A stretch of DNA of 64,000 nt from Opisthorchis felineus (Eukaryota > Platyhelminthes > Trematoda > Opisthorchiida > Opisthorchiidae): contig SJOL01009928.1 of NCBI GenBank assembly GCA_004794785.1, forward strand, positions 266,655-330,654, read 5' to 3'. This document shows positions 46,203-57,527 of the stretch, one piece after another. Below the pieces are notes generated by a model that saw nothing but the letters and a program-made list of their open reading frames with translations, was not told where the DNA came from and did not search any database. The number at the start of each line of letters is the position of its first letter. Position 1 is the first letter of the stretch. The translations under genes were made by a program, and so were the position numbers.

Positions 46203-46727
46203 AATTCGACCAACTCAACAGCACAAGGAGAAGGCAAGCGGATCACACTTCCGTACATCAGGAATATTTCGGAGATGACCGCACGCATGCTACGACAGTA
46301 CAACACAACAGTGTCCCACAAACCTGCAAGCACCCTACAGAGAACACTATCAAACCCAAAATAACGAATGGACACAATTTTGAGGACCAACGTCGTGTAC
46401 AGGATTCAGTGAGGAGATTGTGACAAACACTAAGTGGGACAAACAGGAAGGAAGCTCTCTACCAGAATAAGTGAACACAAACTTGCAACCAAAAGGCACG
46501 ACCAATTTTCACTCGTCTCCGTGCACGAAGATCAAGATGGACACAAATTCGACTGGAGCGTAGTTCACATATTGGCTCAAGCGAGAACAAAGTAAGTACG
46601 TGAACTCGTGGAAGCATGGCACTCCACTGAAAAAGCCATCAACAAACACATCGAAATTGACCCAGTCTATCGGCCACTGCAAGCAAACGAACTAGGGAAC
46701 TGCAGAACGCAGAGGCGGACAAACTAA
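46203..46727 (+). pseudogene. Penelope-like element polyprotein, C-terminal GIY-YIG endonuclease, with four stop codons
   Basis: PLE proteins join a reverse transcriptase to a GIY-YIG nuclease that cuts target DNA. One reading frame runs through 46203-46727. It opens with RITLPYIRNISEM and VSHKPASTL, the linker that normally follows the RT. Then come VVYRI (the GIY position), GDCDKH with VGQTGRKL (the YIG position), STRISEHKLA with the catalytic Arg, and RELVEAWHS with the catalytic Glu. The frame ends at a natural-looking TAA. It is broken by TAA at 46362, TGA at 46410 (a Cys is expected), TAA at 46431 (the Tyr of YIG is expected) and TAA at 46593. There is no frameshift in this part, so decay is by point mutation. 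The RT domain upstream is not recognisable. Confidence 0.88.
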
Positions 46728-47170
46728 AGCAAACAACCAGGCTGAACCAGGCTGAAGTAAGGAAACTGCCAGAATTAGAAACCGCCATCACAACCAACCA
46801 AATTCAAGGAAGAGAGACCACAACGCAACACAAAACGTTAATGGATCAATCGAAAACGGACCTAGAACATCCCAAAGTAGCCCTCCAACTAACCAATGGA
46901 ATACGAGGCCTACAGACCACAACGCAGCTCTAATCACGATCGGGCCAATAGCAACACTACGAGAAAGGTATATACCAACTAGCCAGTCACATGAGAGGAT
47001 ATTAGATACCCTTCAAAAACTATATAAACGCTGCTGGGCACGGAGGGAGCACCCACCCAACTGCGCACTGACGACGTCTCCTGGACTGAGGACGAAACAT
47101 TTGCAAGCCAATTGCCAAGCTCGGCGAACAAATCAACTACCATCTGATCAACCAACAGGAGTGGTCTACG
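46728..47170 (+). mobile_element. PLE 3' untranslated and terminal-repeat region
   Basis: This follows the nuclease frame directly. It shares ordered blocks with the PLE fragment at 38708-39056, and its last part (from about 47100) matches the arms of the palindrome at 375-484. It is rich in ACCA/CAAC words and has no coding capacity. The right boundary is set where similarity to the palindrome arms ends. Confidence 0.75.
47060..47105 (+). ncRNA. Hammerhead ribozyme remnant in the PLE terminal repeat
   Basis: CTGACGA (47068-47074), a stem II GUC/GAC of three pairs around a CTCC...GAG loop, and GAAA (47094-47097) are in the right order. GCA before and TGC after could form the start of stem I. 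One extra base (C75) sits between A9 and stem II, and the bases after GAAAC (ATTT) no longer give a clear cleavage triplet, so activity is doubtful. PLE-encoded hammerheads are established; this copy is identified by order and position. Confidence 0.7.
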
Positions 47171-49554
47171 TTTTGCAAAGGTACGTTTTTTGAAGAATAC
47201 GTTGCTCATTCGCGCTCAAGTACTTGTAGAAAATTACACAATCTTTGTTAGGATAAATTTGGGTCGTAACTATGGCTTCTGATATATTTAGGTTACCAGC
47301 GAAAATATGAAAACAATGTTCTGACTGCACAGACTGTCACGCTTTAAATTTGCAAACAACAACAAGAAGGCAACTAACAGTTTGGTTACGGGATTCCAGA
47401 AAATGAATGTTCAAAAAGTGCTGAGAAAGTGGTGTTTTTTTGTAATGTAAAAGTGGAATTATTTTTTGTAAATAGATTTCGTACAGAACCCGTGCCGAAT
47501 GGCACCTTTTTCTTGTAACATGCTAACATCAGTAATAAAATAATGGTTCCGAAACGGAGGGCCCAAATAGTAATTCATACTTCACCGGAGATGGGAGAAA
47601 CACTGATAGGCATCATCGACAAAATTAGCATTATTCCTGTAGTTTCCGCATGAATAGTGTATTCCAGCTTGCGTTTCTTCCTATACTTCACTCATACTGC
47701 TTCAGTACAACATGTTTCTCTCAGTCCCTTACATTTATGCCCCACTGCTTAAGTACAAAGAATCAACGACTCAAGGATTTCATTCAGCTGCAATGTTTGG
47801 TCACTATTAGCACCATGAATTTAAACAAGGGACCACTTCATTGAGGTGATAGGTGGAGTAACTGCATTAAAGTAACTTTCAGAGTTGCGACTTAGGGACA
47901 ATCGCAAATGTCCAGTTTGAGATATGACAACCAGTTAAAGTTGAATTCTCGAACGTATTCCAATTCGTCTCATAAGGATACCTGGTCAGTGTGTATCGGT
48001 CATAAAATACCTTGGTACATAAATACAAGTAGTTTGTTGAGTAATGAAACAGCGTACTTCGAAGAAAAAAGATTTTCGCATAGGTATCCGAAATTTTTCA
48101 GCTGCATTTCTACTACTAAAACCCAAAGGAAGATCTAAGATTCCGAATAAATCCAATTACCATTTTCCGGATGATGCCAGCACATGGCCTACGCTTGTTG
48201 GACACCTACGTTCTGGTAAATGATTGTCAACCGATAATAATAGCCTTGGACGAATATCTTTACAACCAGCCTGTCATTAGCGATCAACGGAGCGACTTTG
48301 AGTTCCTGCTCACTCAGATGATCTCCTCCTCGTTAAAATTGTCTCAAAGTGAACAAACTTTTGAGTACGACAGTTCACACCATGGCATTACCACTATGCA
48401 AACAGTCTGTTTTAAAGCTTTGAACAACAAGTGGGACTATCCAAATCCGAAGTTTGTGCGCATTCAATTGTTTTCCAAAGGGACAGATAGGACTAGAAAT
48501 AAAATGAGAGTAGGATGTGCGCATTTGGCTGCTACTCTTTTGAGAGAAAACATTGTCTAACAGAGCAATGGTTCTGAGTTTCCTGAAAATTTTATGACAA
48601 TAAATCTTCATCTGCTAACCAACTGTAAGGGTGAAAACTTGCTCTCAGCAGAGAGACATGGAAAGGTGGGAGTAGTTAAAATCTGGTGATCAGGCTCAAT
48701 TGGTGCATTATTTATATGGTACTGTAAAACCTTGGTTGTGATATCCTCAGCTCAATTGTAAAAGATTTCACTAAGTCGAAATGAGCGAGTTTTTACGCCT
48801 TTTTAGCTAGACCACCAACACGTATGCGTGAAAGTTTAATGTCACTAGATGGAGTTAACAGCAACGCACAAGAGCGAATTGAGAATTAGAATTTGGATTT
48901 CCTAAGCCAGTTAAAACACTTTTACACAATTTAAGACCGCAAAATCAATGAGGTACGCCAAAAGCCTGGTTGATAAAATTGAGGATCTGCGCTTAAAATG
49001 TGCAGTTATCAGTTGTGTCCACCTAAGCTTTAAGGCTAAAAACGCTCCTTCAAAGAGAACACATAACTCATCCTGTAGTAGCAGATAGTAGATCAAACGT
49101 AACTGCCGGGTTTTCTCGTCACTAAAACGTTCGAAAAGAACTGAATATTCCTCTCCATTCCATATTCAGATGCCTGCTTGACCCTGGTACTGAATTAAGT
49201 TGGAACTGCTTCTTAGCCACTCTCTTCATCAACCCTGCAAAGATTGCCGCCAACTCATCTGGTACAAGGGAATAAATCTTGTATGGCATCTAATAATGCT
49301 TGGTCCTCAATTTTGTCTATGAAGACGGTTGACCGTTGGATTTTACGAGGGTATCGTGACATTTTTTGTGTAAATTCACTTGTAACTGAATCAGAATTAC
49401 TCGCTCAGTGTTCGACTTGGGAAGAGTTCCATAGGTTTATTTGTGTTTACATAACGTGTAGCGCTTGAAGAATTTAGATGTGTTCACAGGTAATAAATTA
49501 CATTTAAAACGGTCACTACGATGGGTGGTTGCATGGTTCTGAATCTTGTTGAAG
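47171..49554. other. About 2.4 kb without a supported gene
   Basis: A 129-codon frame (48171-48560, +) shows no domain or splice context. Nothing else is supported. Confidence 0.5.
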
Positions 49555-49680
49555 ATTTTATCAAGTCCGGCCCGTAAGTGAACTGCTCGGAGTTCAAAAC
49601 TCAGCAAGGCCAAGTTTAAACACGGTTGATGGGATCCATTACGAAACTCAAGTGACTGACCAGGATAACTGTGCCAGAAT
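49555..49680 (+). repeat. tRNA-headed SINE with decayed hammerhead, copy 3
   Basis: Matches the SINE at 14640-14850: CTCGGAGTTCAAA (B-box region, about 49586-49598), CAGCAAGGCCAAG, then a ribozyme segment reading GGTTGATGGG...ACGAAACTCAAGTGACTG. Here GAAAC survives, unlike in copy 2, but CUGAUGAG has become TTGATGGG and stem II has drifted. Together the copies point to an ancestral SINE ribozyme with an intact GAAA. Confidence 0.65.
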
Positions 49681-50571
49681 ATTCGCGAAAGTTCATGAGG
49701 GAAAAGAGAACCACCATCATAAGAAAAACAGAATAGGTTGAATTCAGCTGGTTCACACATCTCGCCAGCTGTCTACATACATTTATAAAAACGTTCTCCT
49801 CACATTACCGTTTACAGGAGACCAGAATGATAAACTAGTGTAGCGGTCGTTACGTTCAACTCTCTCAAGCATTCAACATTGCGAATTTAGCATTGTCCAG
49901 CAATAGAGAACGGATGCCAACAGAAACCTACCTAAACAAGCCATACTCTTCGGTTACTCCTGTGTGTGCCTTGGCACGTATGCTGAAAGAACTAGGAGAC
50001 CGTTATCTAACTAGGCTTTCTGGGAACGTTCCAAAAATTTAACATTATGCAACTTGAAACTTTCACCTCTCGATACTTTCTGGATTGCAAATAATGCAAG
50101 AAAATAAGACGTGTATTCAAAGCCATTAAACGTCGGAAGAGCAACCAGTTCACTGAGATGGCAGGGATTTGACGTTACAAATCCCGTATAAGCTTGTGTA
50201 AACAGCTGAAATTTGTGGCTAACCATGCCTTGCCTGGGTAAGGCTGGCAGTGAATGATTCCACATAATCGATTGAATTTCTAGCTCAGCGGTCAGCGAAC
50301 CTTACCTTCAGAATACATTTCGTAGCACATCAGACCAGTATTTTTGCAGGATTCAATTTTACAGCCCCAAGGTGGTTTCAATTCCAAAAGTACCACCGCT
50401 TTATTAAATGAATCCTGTGTTTGGCAAAGGGGTGGAACAACGTTCCTCGTTCCGATAAGGAAGCGGTCCTAAGTTTGAAGATCCCTACTTTAGTAATATT
50501 TCTGAACAAAGTAGTCCCCCGTGTTATTATTCCTGTTTTTTGTCAACAGGCAACTCGAAGTTCGGCTAAAA

Positions 50572-50574
<3 letters not shown>
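49681..50574. other. No gene seen
   Basis: Short unsupported frames only, up to the AT microsatellite. Confidence 0.5.

Positions 50575-50598
<24 letters not shown>
50575..50598. repeat. (AT)12 microsatellite
   Basis: Twelve uninterrupted AT dinucleotides, flanked by ACAC on the left and ACATCC on the right. A likely length-variable site. Confidence 0.95.
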
Positions 50599-50602
<4 letters not shown>

Positions 50603-53301
50603 CCGAACCAGGTTGAGAGATTCCTAAACGGTTACCTTCACTCAGATGGTGCCGTTCTTAACTGACGGTGAAAATATTTTTGAGAAATCGTAGTTTCCTA
50701 AACATTTTTCTCTTAAAATGCATGCTCCTCCAGCCCTCCAAAATACTTCCCGTTCTTTAACAGACAGCAAGAAGTGAAATGCTTCTAAGAGTAAATTTAC
50801 CCAACGGTCTTGTTCCACATCTGGCCTACTTTTATCTCAACTTTAACCCTATTCAGTTCAACAACTAGGCATATATTTGTTCATTACAACAGTTTATACC
50901 GCTAACACTCAAATGCCCTCATCCTGCAATTCCCATAAGTTCTATTCATTGGGATTGTGAAAAGGTGTATTTGTGGAAGTGAAACTGTAATTCTGATTCC
51001 GATATGGTAAGCCTCATTTTTCAATGTCTGAACCACTGAAAAACCGAGACGTTGTGATATTTGGCGGATTTTGATATGACGCTCAGAGTGAGTAAGCGCT
51101 GCTCCCGTGAAGTCGGTAAAGGAATATGCGATATGTGAATGTCGTCTACCAGTTCTAAAAGGATACAGTCAGAGGCATTTTAAGGCCTATAGTTGAAGAA
51201 AATTCGTATGCGGATCTGACAATAACGAGTTAGACAATGGTATGACCTGTCCAACGTTAAATCAAGCGGCTCACGGCATCGAACTGTGAATAAAAATGAT
51301 TGTAGAGATCTTTGAGGAAGGCCGCTTACGTCAACATCAACCTTGGATTATAACATCTTCTAAGATTACACTCTGTTTTGACCTTGAAGTTTCCATAAAA
51401 TTCGAAAGAATTCTTGGTGTTAGTCACCTAGGATGAAATGTTCCGTAGAGCATCTTTACTGAATATAAAAGGAGGTGAGATTCCGGCGTTATGCGGAGTG
51501 AACACCATAATAAGGAGAATTCTTACTGTGCTTTAAAGGTTCAGTATTCAACATGATTTTCAAGGACGAGCTGTCCCAAATCTATGGAGGATCAAAATAG
51601 CAACTGATGCGTAATGGAGAACACTGTGTACCCCTCGCCAATAAAAACTGAGCAGGAAATAGTTGGCACTGTTACAACCATTGTGTTTATGTATGACCGG
51701 CAGGGTCGAGTTAGTATGTATTGATTTTTGCATGCCACTCGAACTGCCAATTCAAACTCTTTAGGAAAGATACTACTACTGAATCTGTGACGGCACAAGC
51801 TAGATACGATCAATAAAACAATCGGAGAGTATGCAAATTCCTCAGCGTTTTTCGATAAATCAAAGGCAATTTTATTTTCAGTTTCATAATATACGTGATA
51901 AAAGATAATGGCATAAGTGCAGAAAAATAAAAAGCGCACGGAAATGTCAAACATCAAGCCAAAAGTTTGCGAATCCAGCCGATTTGTGCAGCTTTATGCC
52001 TTTAACTAAATCGCCATAACGATTGAAATCTAGTAATTGTATTTTGGATGTCAAACGATGCCGAACGCGACTAACAAATCAGTGTTCGTGATATCCGCAT
52101 CCGTCGTGGAGTTAAGCGGTTGTACCCTAAGTACCCAGACCTAGTGCATCGCCAAAATTTAGGCCCATAATACTAGCGTCAAAAGTGTCCTCTGGAATCA
52201 GTTTCTGCCAAAATTAACCTCCAGTGCCTGGTAAAAAAATTCACTGATGTTCTTCATAGAAAAGTTCAACAGATGGGCGTCTGTTTCCTGCAGATATAGT
52301 ATTATTCTGGTAAGTCTACAGAATCTACTTTACTTTTGTCTTTTGCGAAGCCGTTCGCTTCTGGGTCTATAGGTGTTAACTAGGATACATGGTGAGAAAA
52401 AACAATCAGCACTGTTCATCTTCGCTTGTCTACAGGCCATTTATCTCGTGCAAGGTTACCTGCAATCCATCAGGAAGAGAAAACCCCAAAATGCATGTAG
52501 TGGTCAGTTTGTACAGTCAAACCGTGCTTTCTTGTGGGAGGTTGGGACATCTCTGTAGCTATGACAAATCGGGAGCTTTAGCTCACATATACGCACTAGA
52601 ATAGCACATCTATGCAGTCCAACAAAAGATCGTAACCTCCATAGCCGACATGATATTCGCAGTTGATATACGCCTTGTCACGTACTTACCAGGGAACACC
52701 GTGCTGCAAAAACTGGGGCTTGGCTAAAATTGTTTTGCATTTGTCTTTAAAGTTTCAGTCTTTGAAATTTCATGAGGGCAAAACTGTGTTTTGAAAACCA
52801 TCAGCCGTATAATCTTATCAACAAGCGTCGCGGAAGTTCCATCTCCTGATAAATAATTTTCTTCAAGTTGCAAACATGGTACATGTTTTCACGAATTCTG
52901 AAAATCCCCGAGCTTAATTCGTAGTGTCGAATAGGGTATTTTAGGAGGATATTTTGGAGAAACTTGTTGCATGACACTGTTGGATGGTCTTTCCGGTTCT
53001 TCCCATTAGAGGTTTTATGGTAAGTATTAAAATAAAAGCGTGAAACATGCATCCTCAATTTTGCACACTTCCTTCATGAAGCAAGGGATAAAAATACAAA
53101 AATCGAGTTTCTGAAATTGGAGAGAGTGTCGGTCTGATAGCTATTCACAGTCTCGGCTAGTTTGATCAAGATTAATTAGACAGTAAAAACAAGATGCTAG
53201 GATATAAAGTAGAACTGTGAGTTAACCGTCGACATATCATCTGTACAAAATTCTTCAAAATTTTCTTGAGAAAACACGTCACTCAAAATGCTTTTGATAA
53301 A
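50599..53301. other. About 2.7 kb without a supported gene
   Basis: A 121-codon minus-strand frame (51592-51957) is present without recognisable features. No repeat related to the rest of the window was seen. Confidence 0.5.
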
Positions 53302-53385
53302 ATTTCGACAGTCTACAACTGATTGTGCCCTTCTTGGGACAAATCAGGAAGATACAGTCTTCGAGCTTCTGTAACTTTTACGTTC
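53302..53385 (-). repeat. Hammerhead-family repeat fragment, decayed copy 4
   Basis: On the minus strand the order is CGAAGACTGTATC, then CTGATTTG (plus 53340-53347, for CTGATGAG), TCCCAAGAAGGGC (stem II and loop, preserved), ACAA for GAAA, then GACTGTCGAAA. The stem II hairpin is nearly identical to that of the intact copies at 6.4-6.75 kb, but the catalytic core is broken on both sides. This is an isolated, old copy. Confidence 0.75.
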
Positions 53386-56300
53386 CTCTCTATCCTGATT
53401 TGACGCATTTGGCACAGTGAGCTGGTGTTGGCGAGATACTCAAATGAATCGCAGCTGAAAGCCTCTTTTAGAAAATTCGTCGGCCCAACTGAAACATTAG
53501 GTGACATTTATGCAATATTCATTTAGGGAATACTACAAGCAAGGTATCAATCCGATATAAATTTGACTGTCTTGTTGACATAGACCTAACTTTCAAATGG
53601 ACGCATTTGGTCTATCCTTATCCTTTCACTCACGATTGAGATGCAGACGATGACCTTCAGAGAATTGTTTTCAACAAAATGCTTCCAAACGTTTGACTTC
53701 CACTTCCATTAGTTTTATTAGGATAAAAACGGATTATTGAGTCATTTTAACCAAGGCAAACAGTCTAATTAGCGATTCATCCTACACCAGCAGTTTTTTC
53801 ATCCCTAAGTTTGCTTTGTGATCCTTATGCAAGCAAACTGAATGCACAAAAATGTTGAATCAGATTCATCAACGTTATCCGACTTTGAACTGCAGAAAGA
53901 ACACAGCGCTTTCAATAGGTGATTCAAAAGTAACATTTGAATTAGGGACTCTCTAAGAAGTCTGCGAAGATAAGTTCTTGCTCAAAATGCGACTCATGAA
54001 GGCATTACTCGGTTGCTTTCAGGAACTGTATTCAGTGGAATCGGCCACTGATCGACTATACAAAAGGCAGTTGTTCAGCCTGGAAATCAGCCCAATTACC
54101 GCTCCTGATCAAGCAGTAAGAATCAATGAGGTCACTCAAACAACCAATACTCGGACACATTTCTAATCAGTGGAATTTTAGACGAAAGTATCTGGCATCA
54201 ATTAAACCAGCTCTTCTCATTAATAGTGAATCTATTTGTCGTGAACAGCGTGGTTCTTTATCCGAAATATGTATTTCCATTAAAATTAGTGGCTGTGTTG
54301 CAACAAGCTCCTTACGGTTGATATTATTTCGGAGCATTTTGTCCTGGGAGTTGTTCAAAAGCTAAGCAGGACATGATCACCGAAAATATAACAAAAAGGC
54401 TCATAAAAATTATAGATTTGTTAGTGTTACAGTTGCGCGTGACTGGCCGAACTACCATCATCCTGCTTGCCACCAGCTCTTGATTATGTGATTCTTGTTT
54501 TATCATTCCGACAAGTAGTTTCTACTGAAATTCAGCGGTTGTTGCGGATGAGGTAGGTCGGAAATTTTCCACAGTCTACTTTTCGAACCTAAGTTACTTT
54601 ACGTTACTCTTTCGCAGCACAGCTTCCATATTTATTTATCCACAAGTTACCTAGTCCATATCTGACCGGTGTGGTGACAACCGTCAGCACTATCTAAGGT
54701 GACAGTCGTATCAATTAATCCTACTTGCAAGTGTTGTTGAGATAGTGAGCTGAGATTCCCGACTGAAATGAATAGTTTGACCAAATAAGAATTTCAAATG
54801 AACCGGACAGGTTGAAAGACATGCATGTGGTGAGCTAGATTATGGTCAAGCAATCTGTTTGGCCGGAACAACATGCCTCAAAATAACATCGAGAATTGTA
54901 GTTCAGCTGTAGTATATTACTTGTACTGAATACCAAACCACGCAACTCATCGTTCTCCTAATGAGAACTAGGAAAAGTTTAATAGGCCTCATCTTCTTGA
55001 TCTACATGGACAATTAGCCTTCGCGGAAGCTTGACTAACCGATACCATTTTGCGACATTTTGGACAAGAGGTTGTCTTCTTGGAGAGTCCGCATGGTATC
55101 CCCAATATAAATGTTGGTTTTGAAGAGCCTAGTATGGCAGCTGATTGCTTGTTCTGCGGACTGAAATAATTTGGCCTTCAAATTTTTGTGCGTGCCCGGT
55201 TGCCGTCGTACCGAAGGCCACTAATCAAATCCGGATCAGGAAATTACTGACCTATATCAACAGCATGGTCGTAATTGACGATGCGCTAATATTTCGGGTA
55301 TAATGCGAGCAAAATACGAGGTTGGACTTTTTACTAACTCTAAATGGGAACTACTCTAATTTGACGATTGTGGTGTTTACCCTCACTTCATCTATATGGG
55401 TTATGGATGTTGATCTTTTTTCAGTGTCTGTATGGGGCTTTTATACGCTCCGACAACACGTCAGTTGTATCTCGGAAAGCCAAATGAGTACCGATGTTGC
55501 GTTTGGCCTGTGCGGTACCTAACTCTGTCTATTTGGGTGTCTCTAGTGTTATGAACTCAAATGGATTTTGGAACCATCAATTTAGGCATTTGTTGGACCT
55601 GCTAACAGGGATTGCAAGCCCAAAGTTTATCGTCTGCAAAGCAACAAACCGGTAGCAAGTTTTTAGGTAGTATGCTACCTTCACAAGTCAAACAGACAGA
55701 GGCTAAATTCGCGCATAGACTCCAAGCATCTTCACTTTAATACCTAAGGCAAATGGCTTAAATTAATATAAACTCATTTTTGTATGGACAAATTTGACAT
55801 TTCTTATTGTTGCTAACTTTATCCTCATAGTTTGTACTTTTTGAACTTATAGGCATTTTTACGACACTCATTGGTGCATCTGTCATGTATTTCTTGCTAA
55901 AATAATCTCCTCATGCTATGCTTGAACATACATACATACATATGGTGTACACAGAAACAGTAGTTGGCTTCATTGCAAAGGGACCTGATGGCTTTAGGGA
56001 CTTTTGATTTATTTTTACTGTCAACTCTACCCTGCATTCCACGTTCTGTCCACAAAAACAAGTGAATATTGATGCCGTTTGTGTACAGCCTTTATCGTTC
56101 TCCACACGTACAAATAAGCGCACGGTACATAGGCCGGTTGACCTGCTAAAGTGAGAACCTGGCTGGGAGAGTTGTTCAACAACAATTCCACCTTCAGCGC
56201 CCCTACATATCTCATTAGGGAAGGAGGTTTATGGTCTGTTGAACTGGCTAGTGGTGACTGGTTGAAGATCCACATGTGCACCAAAACTTCCGGTGATGCT

Positions 56301-57287
56301 AGAACCACATTGCTTTGCTTCTCAACGACGAACCGATAATGTCATCCCATTGGCGGTGAGGCTTTTGCAACCTAACCGCCCTGCTTGATGAACAGACGGA
56401 CACCCAGTACACCATTATGTATGTCACCCAACTGTTTTCTGGATAGCACTTATGTTTCTGATGTCGGTTACACAGCGACAGAGTGAGAAACAAAGTGGTA
56501 ATATATGTCCCATTGGCCACTTCCAGAGTACAATGCAGTTTAGATCTGCAGTTATTGTTGATGACTTTGCTGTTATCTGGTGACGGCAGTCCTTCAGAAA
56601 AATGGAAGAGATATCAGAATAGTAGTCAGTTTTTTTGACAGTGTTATCCTGAACTGGCACCGCATTTCCAGTCCACCCCTGTTTGAATCTCTACTTGCGC
56701 CGTTTCAAAGCAAGCACTCCACCATGGGTTCAAAGTTTCTTTCCAATATTTCTGGTAAAGAAGTCAATCAGCCCAGTGTCCAGCGCACTTTAGTTACACA
56801 CCAGTTATAATGCTGAGCAGAAGATACGATAGTGAACAAAATTTCAGGCGTCGAAATGTTTGTGTTTCCTAGTAGATCACACGGGAGCCAATGGACCGAA
56901 AAAAGCTAAAGATTATTAGTTTATCTTAAAATATCACCCTAATTTCCCCTTAGACAGTCTTTAAGCATTTAGTTCAGGCAAAAAGCAAACGAAATGGAAT
57001 CACAAAGCTTAATATGGCCATTTTAATGGTGCTGAGATGGAATGTTAATTAAAAGGAGAACTGAATGGAATTTAGTTACAGATTTGTTAGTTTTGTTAGC
57101 AGATGAGGATTTGTTAGCGCAAAAGCTGAATCAGAAAAGTGCTGGTGTACTTTTTCGAATTTCCATTCCATTTCTCTTTCTTAACTTGGGTGACTGTAGA
57201 TCTATGTCTAAGAAGTTAGTTTTCTGAAGTTTCCAGTTTTACTCCTGTATTTGTAAACGACTGGCACGCCAAGCGCTTGGACACGAG
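53386..57287. other. About 3.9 kb without a supported gene
   Basis: Many short frames on both strands, none with a domain or splice-bounded core that I can support. Confidence 0.5.
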
Positions 57288-57527
57288 GGTCTCAAGTCAC
57301 TTTTTTGCGCAACGTAGTTACACAAACTAACGACAGTTTTGCCACCGTGCAGGCAAGTGCTGAAGGCACGCGATCCAGGCTGACGTTCCCATCAATCATG
57401 CGCACGTTGCCGCGGGCATAATCGTCCTTTCGACAGAAAATTTTAGCCCTTGTGTATGGTTGTTTGTTGCTGTCGACGTTGGCTGGCTTTTCACATTCGG
57501 AACTTAAGAAAACTTTCACATAGTTCC
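57288..57527 (-). CDS. Possible exon of an unidentified gene
   Basis: I do not recognise this protein. The minus strand is open here and is more GC-rich than its surroundings. A reasonable splice acceptor precedes it: a pyrimidine tract ending ACATCACTCAG, just above 57527. The frame then gives VKVFLSSECEKPANV, FCRKDDYARGN and LDRVPSALACTV, and stops at 57292-57294. Four cysteines are present but their spacing fits no family I can name. No matching donor or polyadenylation signal is evident, so it could equally be chance. Confidence 0.2.

Noticed and set aside
45971..46390. 139-codon minus-strand frame overlapping the PLE
   Set aside because: It is antisense to the recognisable PLE linker/GIY-YIG region for part of its length and shows no domain.
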